Below are positions 56,760 through 64,000 of a stretch of 64,000 bases of DNA, one piece after another. A model generated the notes under the pieces. That model was not told where the DNA came from, searched no databases, and was given only the letters and a program-made list of their open reading frames with translations. The stretch is from Chitinophagaceae bacterium PMP191F (GTDB taxonomy: Bacteria > Bacteroidota > Bacteroidia > Chitinophagales > Chitinophagaceae), in the NCBI GenBank assembly GCA_001302245.1, contig LGYU01000005.1, forward strand, positions 248,001 to 312,000, in the 5' to 3' direction. A program made the position numbers and the translations under genes. Each line of letters opens with the position of its first letter. The first letter of the stretch is position 1.

Positions 56760-57473
56760 CTACTTCACCTCCACAAAATCAGGTTTTATCAGTTGCTCGC
56801 CTGTCATACGCAGGTATACCTGTGCTACCGTAAGCACATCTTTCTGACAGTAGGTAGCAATGCGTTCCAGATTATGTTCTTCCCAATATACCTGTGCTAC
56901 TTTGCTGCCGTCAATATCATCTTTAGGGGTAGGAATATCCAGTGTATGTGCCAGCAGGTTCAATGAGGTATAACTTTTAAAATCGCCAAACTTCCACAAT
57001 TCCATCGTGTCCAGGTGCTGTACTTCCCATGGCTTCTTGCCAGCGGTATTCAACACTGCGGGAATGGGTACTGCATTAATGATCATCCGGCGACACAGAT
57101 AAGGAAAATCGAATTCCCTGCCATTGTGTGCACAGAGATAACGGCTATTATCTACGGCCCATTTCTTCAGCATTTCGGCAAACTGTTGCAACAGCATCTT
57201 TTCATCATCGCCATAAAAAGATTTCAGCGATAACCTTTTACTGTCTGTGTTGCCCTGGATAATACCACAACTGACACAAATGATCTTTCCGAACTCTGCA
57301 TAAATGCCGGCGCGGTTATAAATACTTTCGACAGATTCGTCTTCGCGGTTGCGCAGCAGACTTTCCGCTTTTTTTGACCACAATGCTTTCCAATCTTCCG
57401 GCACTGAATTATAAGCAGGGTATTGCGGCACGGTTTCAATGTCAAGAAAAAGGATGTTGTTCAGGAAAATCAT
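56760..57473 (-). CDS. DnaQ-like PolB-type 3'-5' exonuclease
   Basis: A 237-residue nuclease of the RNase-H-like DEDD family. ExoI NILFLDIETVPQYP (Asp and Glu), ExoII around CAHNGREFDFPYLCRRM (Asp), ExoIII YCQKDVLTVAQVYLRM (Tyr and Asp, DEDDy type). It belongs to the predicted PolB-like exonuclease group of Bacteroidota. Segments YAEFGKIICVSCGI and DTMELWKFGDFKSYTSLNLLAHTLDIPTPKDDIDGSKV are characteristic. The start is taken at ATG 57473 because MIFLNNILFLDIET is the usual opening. Proposed role is DNA or RNA end trimming in repair; not proven. Confidence 0.88.
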   Translation of the reverse strand: MIFLNNILFLDIETVPQYPAYNSVPEDWKALWSKKAESLLRNREDESVESIYNRAGIYAEFGKIICVSCGIIQGNTDSKRLSLKSFYGDDEKMLLQQFAEMLKKWAVDNSRYLCAHNGREFDFPYLCRRMIINAVPIPAVLNTAGKKPWEVQHLDTMELWKFGDFKSYTSLNLLAHTLDIPTPKDDIDGSKVAQVYWEEHNLERIATYCQKDVLTVAQVYLRMTGEQLIKPDFVEVK

Positions 57474-57520
57474 AATAAGCAGATTTACCAATGTGCAAAT
57501 ATGCGAATGCTCCTCTCAGA

Positions 57521-57898
57521 TCATTCTTCGTTTGTAATAATGCTTTTTCTTTTAGTGGTGGAAATGATCTTCCCGATCATTTTATTCAAAATACTTATTT
57601 TTTCCAGTAATGCATCACAGGCAGGATACGAGTCGGAATAACTACACAGCATCAGCCAGTATTCAGCATCTTCCACTTCTTTTGCTGCAATCTTGAATTT
57701 ATGAATAAAATCAGCCTGGCTTTCGGCATTTTTTGGTTCAACAATATTAGCACCGACAGAAGTTCCGGATTTAAGTAATTGTGTTGCTATAACATGCTTT
57801 CTGTTTGCTTCCAGCAACTCGCAATAAGTAATAATATCCAGCGAAAACTCAAACGACAGCTTCACAACAGGATTCTTTGCAATAGCTTCTTTATTCAT
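57521..57898 (-). CDS. Four-helix-bundle (IVS-type) protein
   Basis: A 125-residue protein of the 23S rRNA intervening-sequence protein family. NPVVKLSFEFSLDIITYCELL, LLKSGTSVGANIVEPKNAESQADFIHKFKIAAKEVEDAEYWL and the final helix LNKMIGKIISTTKRK match the family, including the conserved S-x-x-x-N-I-x-E pattern. Such proteins are found inside 23S rRNA genes in some bacteria but also as stand-alone genes; here no rRNA gene surrounds it. The function is not known, and no mobile-element ends are seen. Confidence 0.85.
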   Translation of the reverse strand: MNKEAIAKNPVVKLSFEFSLDIITYCELLEANRKHVIATQLLKSGTSVGANIVEPKNAESQADFIHKFKIAAKEVEDAEYWLMLCSYSDSYPACDALLEKISILNKMIGKIISTTKRKSIITNEE

Positions 57899-57974
57899 GA
57901 TACTGGTTTTACATCATTTTAAGAAGCCTTAACCATCTGTTATTGTCACATCAACTCATATGCACATCCGCACA

Positions 57975-59057
57975 TTACAAAAATTTATCCCCCTTATTCC
58001 TTTTCACTTCCGCTACATATTCCTTGATCTCCTGTTCCTTGTCTTTTCTGCAGATCAGTAAAACGTCGTTGGTATCTACTACAATAAAATCTTCCATTCC
58101 CTGCAGTACTACCAGTTTGTTGTTGTGGGAATGTATCATGCAGCCATGGGTATCAAATACCATCACATTATCGCCGGCAACAGCATTGTGCAGGTAATCT
58201 TTTTCCAGATTTTCATACGCGCTGTTCCACGTGCCCAGATCGCTCCAGCCAAAAGATGAGGGGATCACATACACGTTATCGGCTTTTTCCATGATACCGA
58301 AGTCGATGGAAATATTGGTACAGAGCGGGTAAATTTTTTGCAGGGCAGCTACTTCACCGGTGGTATTGAATGCATCTTTTTCAGCCCCAAAGATCTCGTA
58401 CATCTCCGGCAGGTACCTTTCAAAGGCTGAAACGATATTTTTTACCTGCCACACAAAAATGCCCGCATTCCACAAAAACTCACCGCTGGCAATGAAGGTC
58501 TTTGCCAGTTCCAGGTTAGGCTTTTCTGTAAAGGTTTTCACTTTATACACGTTATCGCTCACAGCATGCTGCTCATACTGGATATAACCGTAGCCCGTAT
58601 TGGGATAGGTTGGCTTGATACCCAGTGTAATAAAGGCGTTGTGTTTGTTTACAAAGGTCAGTGCTTCGAGACAAACTTTCGTAAAAGCAATAGTATCTAA
58701 TATGAGGTGATCGGCAGGGGCCACAATCAGTGAAGCCTGCGGATCGAGCTGCTGCAGTTTGAATGAGATATAGGCCACACAGGGCGCAGTGTTTTTGCGC
58801 GAAGGCTCGCCCAGTATGTTCTGCAAAGGCAGTTGCGGCAACTGCTTCTTCACAATATTGATATACTCGCTGGAGGTTACTACATAAATATTTTCCAGGG
58901 GAATGAAGGAGGCGAAGCGGTCAAAAGTATCCTGTATAAGGGTTTTACCGGTGTTCAGGATATCAAGAAACTGTTTGGGATAATTGCTTCTGCTCATTGG
59001 CCAGAAACGGCTGCCGATTCCTCCGGCCATGATGGCCACATAATGATGCTTATTCAT
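57975..59057 (-). CDS. manC: Mannose-1-phosphate guanylyltransferase
   Basis: A 360-residue nucleotidyltransferase. AIMAGGIGSRFWPMSRSNYPKQFLDIL is the signature loop, followed by YVVTSSEYINIVKKQL, LGEPSRKNTAPCVAYISF, IVAPADHLILD, GIKPTYPNTGYGYI, FLWNAGIFVWQ and PSSFGWSDLGTWNS. The enzyme makes GDP-mannose from mannose-1-phosphate and GTP. It lacks the C-terminal isomerase domain of bifunctional ManC/AlgA, so it is a monofunctional version of the usual Bacteroidota length. It lies 78 bases downstream of kdsD, both supplying surface-polysaccharide sugars. Confidence 0.95.
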   Translation of the reverse strand: MNKHHYVAIMAGGIGSRFWPMSRSNYPKQFLDILNTGKTLIQDTFDRFASFIPLENIYVVTSSEYINIVKKQLPQLPLQNILGEPSRKNTAPCVAYISFKLQQLDPQASLIVAPADHLILDTIAFTKVCLEALTFVNKHNAFITLGIKPTYPNTGYGYIQYEQHAVSDNVYKVKTFTEKPNLELAKTFIASGEFLWNAGIFVWQVKNIVSAFERYLPEMYEIFGAEKDAFNTTGEVAALQKIYPLCTNISIDFGIMEKADNVYVIPSSFGWSDLGTWNSAYENLEKDYLHNAVAGDNVMVFDTHGCMIHSHNNKLVVLQGMEDFIVVDTNDVLLICRKDKEQEIKEYVAEVKRNKGDKFL

Positions 59058-59135
59058 ATCGTTTCTCCGGGGTTAACAGGTTTTGATAAGGTGTTACTAC
59101 AACGTAAAAAACCTGTCAACATTTTAAAGTATAGT

Positions 59136-60110
59136 CTAAATAAGTCCTTCTCTTACCAGGTCATGCAAATGAATGATGCCAAGATAGGTATTGCCTTCTG
59201 TTACCAGCAACTGCGTAATATCATATTGCCGTAACATATCCAGCGCTTCCACTGCCAGCACACCGGCAGCTACCGATTTGGGATTCACCGTCATGATCTC
59301 CTTTGCAGTTACATTCGTCAATGCCACATCTTTTTCCAGCATACGACGCAGATCGCCATCTGTAATAACGCCCAGCAAATGATTGTCATCGCCGGTTACA
59401 GCAGTTGCACCCAGTCTTTTCCTGGAAATTTCCATAATCACTTCTTTTAGCGAAGCACCTGGTGCAACCTTCGGCTGTTCGTTATTTGTATACAGATCTG
59501 ATACGCGCAGATACAGCTTTTTGCCCAGTGTACCACCGGGATGAAAGCGCGCAAAATCGTCGGAAGTAAATCCTTTTAACTCCATCAATACTACCGCAAG
59601 CGCATCACCCATCACCAGTTGCGCAGTGGTGCTGGAGGTAGGGGCCAGTCCGTTGGGGCAGGCTTCCTGTGACACCGTGGTATTGAGCACCATACTGGCA
59701 TTACGGGCAAGATATGAAGCGGTATTGCCTACCATGGCAATAAGGATATTGCCAAAGTTGCGTACCAGCGGGATCAACACTTTAATTTCAGGGCTTTCAC
59801 CGCTTTTGCTGATCACCATTACCACATCTTCCTGTTGTATCATACCCAGATCGCCATGAATAGCGTCTGCAGCATGTAAAAAAACAGCAGGTGTGCCGGT
59901 GGAATTCAGTGTGGCAACGATCTTTTGGGCAATAATGGCACTTTTACCAATGCCACTGATTACCAGCCGCCCTTTCATAGCAGCTACAGCCTTTACAGCC
60001 TTTTCAAAATCATCGTTGATCATGGGCTGTAAAGCAGCAATTGCTTCTGCTTCCAGGCGAATGGTTCTTAACGCAACAGATTTAATATCAATATCCAACA
60101 CTACTCCCAT
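59136..60110 (-). CDS. kdsD: Arabinose-5-phosphate isomerase (KdsD/KpsF/GutQ)
   Basis: A 324-residue SIS-CBS protein that interconverts ribulose-5-phosphate and arabinose-5-phosphate, the first step of Kdo synthesis for lipopolysaccharide. SIS domain (about 30-190): GRLVISGIGKSAIIAQKIVATLNSTGTPAVFLHAADAIHGDLGM, ISKSGESPEI, and GLAPTSSTTAQLVMGDALAV. The region around FARFHPGGTLGKKL leads into two CBS domains (about 205-324; GVITDGDLRRML, LVTEGNTYLGIIHLHDLVREG). The predicted promoter starts transcription only about five bases before the ATG. Confidence 0.95.
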   Translation of the reverse strand: MGVVLDIDIKSVALRTIRLEAEAIAALQPMINDDFEKAVKAVAAMKGRLVISGIGKSAIIAQKIVATLNSTGTPAVFLHAADAIHGDLGMIQQEDVVMVISKSGESPEIKVLIPLVRNFGNILIAMVGNTASYLARNASMVLNTTVSQEACPNGLAPTSSTTAQLVMGDALAVVLMELKGFTSDDFARFHPGGTLGKKLYLRVSDLYTNNEQPKVAPGASLKEVIMEISRKRLGATAVTGDDNHLLGVITDGDLRRMLEKDVALTNVTAKEIMTVNPKSVAAGVLAVEALDMLRQYDITQLLVTEGNTYLGIIHLHDLVREGLI

Positions 60111-60120
60111 AATTAAGTAA

Positions 60121-60150
60121 CAAACCTACTTGAAAATGTTAATTGCACAA
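60121..60150 (-). promoter_or_regulatory. Bacteroidota promoter for kdsD
   Basis: Minus strand: TTG (60148-60150), 19-base spacer, TAGGTTTG (60121-60128). The TTG touches the foot of the long inverted repeat at 60150-60226. Confidence 0.65.
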
Positions 60151-60226
60151 AGCCCGTTTAGCGGTATTACATTATATTATTATTCCATAATTGCCGCTAA
60201 TCATTATTATGCAATAAAACGGGCTT
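60150..60226. repeat. Long nested inverted repeat between kdsD and recQ
   Basis: Outer arms AAGCCCGTTT (60150-60159) and AAACGGGCTT (60217-60226), perfectly paired; directly inside them TAGCGG (60159-60164) pairs CCGCTA (60194-60199), and ATTAT / ATAAT pairs near the tip. A 16-base bulge sits on one side. It lies between two divergent promoters, so it is not a terminator of either gene. It may be an operator, a cruciform or part of a mobile miniature element. Confidence 0.55.
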
Positions 60227-60323
60227 CGTTCGGCAAAAATCAGTATCTTAATTGAGTTACAGCAATATTTCTTCTATAACCTACCTTTTCCTATGCATGT
60301 GGCTAAAACAGAGTGTTAAATGA

Positions 60324-60354
60324 TTGGAGCAACCATTAAAATGGAGTAAATTCG
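60324..60354 (+). promoter_or_regulatory. Promoter of recQ or its leader RNA
   Basis: TTG (60324-60326), a 20-base spacer and TAAATTCG (60347-60354), one base off TAnnTTTG. It implies a leader of about 235 bases before recQ. Confidence 0.5.
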
Positions 60355-60360
60355 CAACCC

Positions 60361-60596
60361 CTTAAGAAGAGCCTGCGGACTCCTTGGAAAAAAGGGGACA
60401 TATTGGCCTCAACCGCTCTGACAACCTGCAACCTGATGCTGTGTTAAATAAAAGTACCGGCCACCTATGTATTCATATACAACAATGTACAGCTTATACG
60501 TTATCAGGTGGCTGATACAGCAAGCCAACGTATTATAAACAACGGGGATTTTTAACTGAATTGCTGAAAAATTTGTGTGAAGGAAATTATTAGAGC
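60361..60596 (+). ncRNA. Candidate structured leader or small RNA upstream of recQ
   Basis: No open frame; complementary arms include GCCACCT (60460-60466) with AGGTGGC (60506-60512), GCTGT (60438-60442) with ACAGC (60517-60521), TTGGC (60403-60407) with GCCAA (60524-60528), and AGAGC with GCTCT farther 5'. The first three nest into one long irregular hairpin with large internal bubbles. It resembles neither a TPP nor a SAM riboswitch closely enough to name. A 6S-like RNA was considered but cannot be shown by eye. Confidence 0.35.
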
Positions 60597-62897
60597 ATGG
60601 CAACTACAACAAAAAAGACTGCCGCCAAAACGGCAAAAACTCTGACAACAGAAACAGTAGCAAAGAAAAACGGCTCCGCTAAGAAAAACGGTTCCACTAC
60701 CTCTGACATTGATCTGCAACTGGCATTACAGGAAAATTTTGGCTTTGACACTTTCAAGGGTAACCAGGAAGCCATTATCAAAAGCTTATTGAATGGTAAA
60801 GACACATTTGTTATAAAACCAACCGGCGGAGGTAAAAGCCTTTGCTACCAGTTGCCTGCTATTATAAGTGAAGGCGTGGCCATTATAGTAAGTCCGCTGA
60901 TTGCGCTGATGAAAAACCAGGTAGACCTGGTACGCAGCTATAGCAGCCAGGACGATGTGGCACACTTTCTCAACTCCACGCTCAGCAAAAAAGAGATCCG
61001 TGAAGTACACGATGACCTGTTAAGCGGCCGTACCAAAATGCTGTATGTTGCCCCGGAAACGCTTACCAAACAGGAGAACCTGGAGTTTTTTGCCGATCTG
61101 AAACTTTCATTTTTTGCAGTAGATGAAGCACACTGTATTTCAGAATGGGGACATGATTTCCGTCCTGAATACCGCCGCCTGCGCGAAATGATGACACAGA
61201 TCAATCCCGATATACCGGTGATTGCCCTTACAGCAACTGCTACCCCCAAGGTGCAAAGTGACATTATTCATAACCTGGGATTGAAAGAGCCTGCTGTTTT
61301 TATTTCTTCTTTCAACCGCGCCAACCTGTATTACGAAATACAGCCTAAGATCAAGAAAGACCAGACCATCAAGAACATTGTCCGCTTTATTGTTCAGATG
61401 AAGAACAAAAGCGGTATCATTTATACACTCAACCGTAAAACCACTGAAGAACTGGCCGATATGCTGATGGCCAACGGTATTAAAGCGGTGGCTTACCATG
61501 CAGGGCTCGACAGTAAACTGCGTGCAGAACGCCAGGACCAGTTTCTGAATGAAGATGTGCAGGTGATTGTTGCCACTATTGCATTCGGAATGGGTATTGA
61601 CAAACCCGATATCCGTTTTGTAATACACTATAACATTCCGAAAAGTATAGAAAACTACTACCAGGAAACCGGTCGCGCCGGTCGTGACGGACTGGAAGGA
61701 AAATGTATCCTGTATTATTCACATAAAGATGTAGCCAAACTGGAACACCTGATGCGCGACAAGCCTTTGAGCGAACGCGAAGTAGGTGCACAACTGATCA
61801 CAGAAACCGTGGCGTATGCCGAAAGTGGTGTATGCCGTCGCAAACTGTTGATGAGTTATTTTGGTGAAGACTATACACAAAAAAATTGCGGCAACTGCGA
61901 TAACTGTCTTAACCCCAAAGAAGAAGTAGAAGCAAAAGAGAATGCAGTAAAAGTGCTGAAAGTAGTAAAAGCACTAGACGAACGTTTTGCTACCGATTAT
62001 GTGGTGAACATACTTATTGGCCGGTTAACGCCCAATATCACCATGTTCAGACACGAAGGCATTGCTGAGTTTGCTATTGGTAATGACCAGCCAGATCATT
62101 ACTGGAACTCGCTCATTCGACAGATGCTGTTGGGCGATCTGCTAAGCAAGGATATTGAAGATTACGGCGTGTTGAAAATCACGAAGAATGGGGAAGCTTT
62201 TGCAAAAAAACCCAAATCCTTCAAAATTGTACTCAACAACCTGTTTGAAGAGGCCAATGCAGATGATGATGAAGGCAATGCAGAGGCTGCTACCGGCACA
62301 GCAGCAGATGAGAAGTTGTTTGAAATGCTGAAAGAGTTGCGTCAGAAAGAAGCTAAGAAAAAAAGTCTGCCTCCGTTTGTGATCTTCCTGGAAACATCGC
62401 TGCAGGATATGGCAACACTGTATCCAACCAACCTGCAGGAACTGGAAAAATGCCAGGGCGTAAGTAAAGGCAAGGCACTGCGTTATGGTAAACCATTCAT
62501 TGAAATGGTGTCCAAATATGTAGAAGAAAACAATATTGAAAGGCCGGACGATTTTGTGATGAAGAGCGTGGTGAACAAAAGCGGCAACAAAGTATACATC
62601 ATTCAGCAAACAGATAAAAAGATCCCGCTGGAAACCATTGCCAAGAACAAAGGATGGCGCATGGATGAAATGCTGGAAGAAATGGAAACCATTGCTGCCA
62701 GTGGCACCAAGCTGAATCTTGATTACGCTATAACCGAATGGCTGGATGACCATGAACAGGAAGAGATCCTGGAATACTTCAAAGGCTGTGAAACATCATC
62801 CCTGCAGGTAGCACTGGAAGAACTGAGCGATGGAAACTACAACTGGGAGCAGTTGAAGATCATGCGTATCAAGTTCCTGGGCATGTATGGCATGTAA
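60597..62897 (+). CDS. recQ: RecQ family ATP-dependent DNA helicase
   Basis: A 766-residue 3'-5' helicase. A Lys/Thr-rich N-terminal tail (about 1-38), then the DEAD core: TGGGKSLCYQLPA, IIVSPLIALMKNQ, DEAHCISEWGHDFRPEYRRL, ALTATATPKV; second lobe with GIIYTLNRKTTEELADM, VIVATIAFGMGIDKPDIRFVIH, QETGRAGRDG. The RQC zinc site is CGNCDNC, followed by a winged helix and an HRDC domain (about 575-650, ELRQKEAKKKSLPPFVIF). A C-terminal segment of about 115 residues with an extra helical domain (DYAITEWLDDHEQEEILEYF) follows. E. coli RecQ is 609 residues; the added tail is common in Bacteroidota. Confidence 0.96.
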   Translation: MATTTKKTAAKTAKTLTTETVAKKNGSAKKNGSTTSDIDLQLALQENFGFDTFKGNQEAIIKSLLNGKDTFVIKPTGGGKSLCYQLPAIISEGVAIIVSPLIALMKNQVDLVRSYSSQDDVAHFLNSTLSKKEIREVHDDLLSGRTKMLYVAPETLTKQENLEFFADLKLSFFAVDEAHCISEWGHDFRPEYRRLREMMTQINPDIPVIALTATATPKVQSDIIHNLGLKEPAVFISSFNRANLYYEIQPKIKKDQTIKNIVRFIVQMKNKSGIIYTLNRKTTEELADMLMANGIKAVAYHAGLDSKLRAERQDQFLNEDVQVIVATIAFGMGIDKPDIRFVIHYNIPKSIENYYQETGRAGRDGLEGKCILYYSHKDVAKLEHLMRDKPLSEREVGAQLITETVAYAESGVCRRKLLMSYFGEDYTQKNCGNCDNCLNPKEEVEAKENAVKVLKVVKALDERFATDYVVNILIGRLTPNITMFRHEGIAEFAIGNDQPDHYWNSLIRQMLLGDLLSKDIEDYGVLKITKNGEAFAKKPKSFKIVLNNLFEEANADDDEGNAEAATGTAADEKLFEMLKELRQKEAKKKSLPPFVIFLETSLQDMATLYPTNLQELEKCQGVSKGKALRYGKPFIEMVSKYVEENNIERPDDFVMKSVVNKSGNKVYIIQQTDKKIPLETIAKNKGWRMDEMLEEMETIAASGTKLNLDYAITEWLDDHEQEEILEYFKGCETSSLQVALEELSDGNYNWEQLKIMRIKFLGMYGM

Positions 62898-62921
62898 TTA
62901 AAGAAAAACATTTCCTCATAC

Positions 62922-62952
62922 AATGGCGTATCATGATGATACGCCATTTTTA
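62922..62952 (+). terminator. Terminator after recQ
   Basis: A 13-base-pair near-palindrome, AATGGCGTATCAT and ATGATACGCCATT, with one base between arms, followed by TTTTTATT. It lies 24 bases past the recQ stop and just before the end of the convergent acyltransferase gene. Confidence 0.85.
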
Positions 62953-64000
62953 TTACGCCTTTATAATTACAATAGAATTCCGTCTGTTCCTGATCTTCGC
63001 TGAAAGGTTTCTGCCAAGTCGTTGAAAAGGCTGTTCTACCAAATAAAACGAACAACATACCAGGGTCAGAAATAATACGAAAAGAAGCAGGTATATAAAC
63101 AACGATGACCTGGTATAACCCGTAAATAGTTGCTGCCACAAATACATACTGTAAGATGCCTGACCGATAAGCAGCAACATTTTATTTCGTGCAAGAATGG
63201 CTGAAAAGGGAAAATTACGAGCCATGGTGTACATAATAATGAAAGCACTCAAGGGAAAAATAAGCAACAGGTAGCGTGCGGTCATCATAGATGTTGCCGG
63301 AAATGCATAGAAGTATAGCACAAAGACAACCGCCAACCAAAAAAACACAACAGGAACACACTGCAGCATTTTACATATTCTTTGCCTGTAAAACGCAGCC
63401 ACCACTCCCAACGCAATAGGAGAAAAAAGCAAAGCGGTTCTTCTGAAGGCAAAAAAACCGGTTCCCGTTGACACAAGAGCAACGACCAGCAACAAAATGT
63501 AGATGGCTCCAAAAGCCAATGGAGCTTTTTTAACAGGAATGTAATAGAATAATAAAGGAAACGCAATGTAAAATTGCTCTTCAATAACAAGTGACCACAA
63601 ATGAGCTACATACCATCCGCAGCTCCGGAATGCTGTATTTCCTGTAACATCGCTGATAAAATAACCCGGTACTTTCAGAACACAGGGGATGGAAAAGTCT
63701 ATCAGTTTATAATAAGCGGCTATACATATTGCCAGCAAATACAACAATAATGGTGGAAATATCCTGAACAAACGCCTGATAAAAAAGCCAGCAACGGACA
63801 CTTTACCTTGTTGCTGCTGTTCCGCAATAAGACTATTACAGATCACAAACCCGCTTATAAAGAAAAATAAGTACACGCCAGCTTTGGCAAACAACTGTAT
63901 TTTAGTAAACGGGTAAGTCAGGCCCAGCGCCTTGTCGTAATGCATACAGACATGCCCTGCCAGCACCATACAGATGCTTATTGCCCGCCAACCATCTATA
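62953..64000 (-). CDS. Acyltransferase-3 family membrane protein, 5' end cut
   Basis: About 349 residues are visible; the frame stays open to the window edge, where it reads IDGWRAISICMVLAGHV, the family's N-terminal LDGLRAxAxxxVLxGH motif, so only a few residues are missing. About ten membrane helices. Other family marks: FFISGFVICNSL, FFIRRLFRIFPPLLLYL (R-x-x-R-I-x-P), and LWSLVIEEQFYIAFPLL. Such proteins O-acylate extracytoplasmic sugars on lipopolysaccharide, peptidoglycan or exopolysaccharide. The acceptor is unknown. The family also includes OafA-like O-antigen acetylases. Converges on recQ. Confidence 0.9.
   Translation of the reverse strand, partial: IDGWRAISICMVLAGHVCMHYDKALGLTYPFTKIQLFAKAGVYLFFFISGFVICNSLIAEQQQQGKVSVAGFFIRRLFRIFPPLLLYLLAICIAAYYKLIDFSIPCVLKVPGYFISDVTGNTAFRSCGWYVAHLWSLVIEEQFYIAFPLLFYYIPVKKAPLAFGAIYILLLVVALVSTGTGFFAFRRTALLFSPIALGVVAAFYRQRICKMLQCVPVVFFWLAVVFVLYFYAFPATSMMTARYLLLIFPLSAFIIMYTMARNFPFSAILARNKMLLLIGQASYSMYLWQQLFTGYTRSSLFIYLLLFVLFLTLVCCSFYLVEQPFQRLGRNLSAKIRNRRNSIVIIKA

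Noticed and set aside
60345-60440. tRNA-like sequence on the minus strand (a D-arm-like stretch followed by a T-loop-like GGGGTTGCGAAT)
   Set aside because: Acceptor arms do not pair, no five-base anticodon stem with a seven-base loop can be made, and the T-stem has mismatches.
60361-60440. SAM-I (S-box) or TPP riboswitch
   Set aside because: Isolated words resemble the SAM-I core (TTGGCC, ACAACC) and the TPP core (CAACCTGATG), but the order and spacing of the conserved elements do not fit, and the downstream gene is recQ rather than a methionine or thiamine gene.
62142-62753. 203-residue minus-strand frame inside recQ
   Set aside because: Antisense shadow; Phe/His/Ile-rich and without a start context.
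1-64000. Mobile elements, CRISPR arrays, rRNA, prophage genes and restriction or defence systems
   Set aside because: No transposase, integrase, repeat-spacer array, rRNA-like sequence or recognised defence gene was seen; gene content and codon style are uniform.

Overview
The window looks like an ordinary chromosomal segment of a Bacteroidota bacterium, most likely from the Chitinophagaceae or a close relative. The evidence is family content: GLPGLI and IPExxxVDY proteins, two large carboxypeptidase-regulatory/outer-membrane beta-barrel proteins, an RprX/RprY-type two-component pair, a long Rho factor with a disordered insert, an MqnC (futalosine menaquinone pathway) fragment, and DUF4266/DUF3570 genes. 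Several promoters carry the Bacteroidota signature TTG-N19/20-TAnnTTTG instead of -35/-10 boxes. I saw no rRNA, convincing tRNA, CRISPR array, insertion sequence or prophage. Both ends cut through genes: mqnC on the left and an acyltransferase-3 gene on the right.

Layout. 1-9 kb: end of mqnC, a 1458-residue hybrid sensor kinase, a small membrane protein, the minus-strand rprX/rprY pair and a GLPGLI protein. 9-17.4 kb: a luciferase-like oxidoreductase, then two paralogous outer-membrane beta-barrel genes separated by a secreted protein and an unlisted 54-residue reading frame with its own strong terminator (14027-14191). 17.5-30 kb: SNF2/SWIM helicase, M28 peptidase, IPExxxVDY protein, pterin dehydratase, a lipoprotein, rho, comB, an SRPBCC protein and gcvT.

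30-36 kb: an envelope-stress style operon (small exported protein, PadR repressor, double-PspC membrane protein) behind a promoter that overlaps a perfect inverted repeat, followed by a COG3014-like lipoprotein / LpoB-like / Tyr-Asn-rich exported protein operon. 36-45 kb: 2OG-Fe(II) dioxygenase; a tightly overlapping glycosyltransferase / GT2 / DUF2304 / methyltransferase operon; a lone exbD; a universal stress protein; asnS and a 2-hydroxyacid dehydrogenase. 45-53 kb: feoB, secreted proteins with lectin-like modules, an S41 peptidase, a GNAT acetyltransferase and a methionine-type aminotransferase.

53-56 kb holds the most interesting cluster: a thioredoxin-ApbE fusion, a DUF4266 mini-lipoprotein ending in Gly-Cys-Gly-Cys-Asn, and a DUF3570 beta-barrel-like protein. 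It looks like an extracytoplasmic redox/flavinylation system. 56-64 kb: YjbR, a Rid protein lacking the catalytic Arg, a PolB-like exonuclease, a four-helix-bundle protein, manC and kdsD (sugar-nucleotide and Kdo supply), then a structured intergenic region, recQ and a partial acyltransferase.

Limits: all functions rest on motif recognition by eye. Domain boundaries are approximate, start sites were chosen from promoter position, family-typical N-termini and codon identity, and RNA structures were found by hand-matching complementary arms, not by folding.
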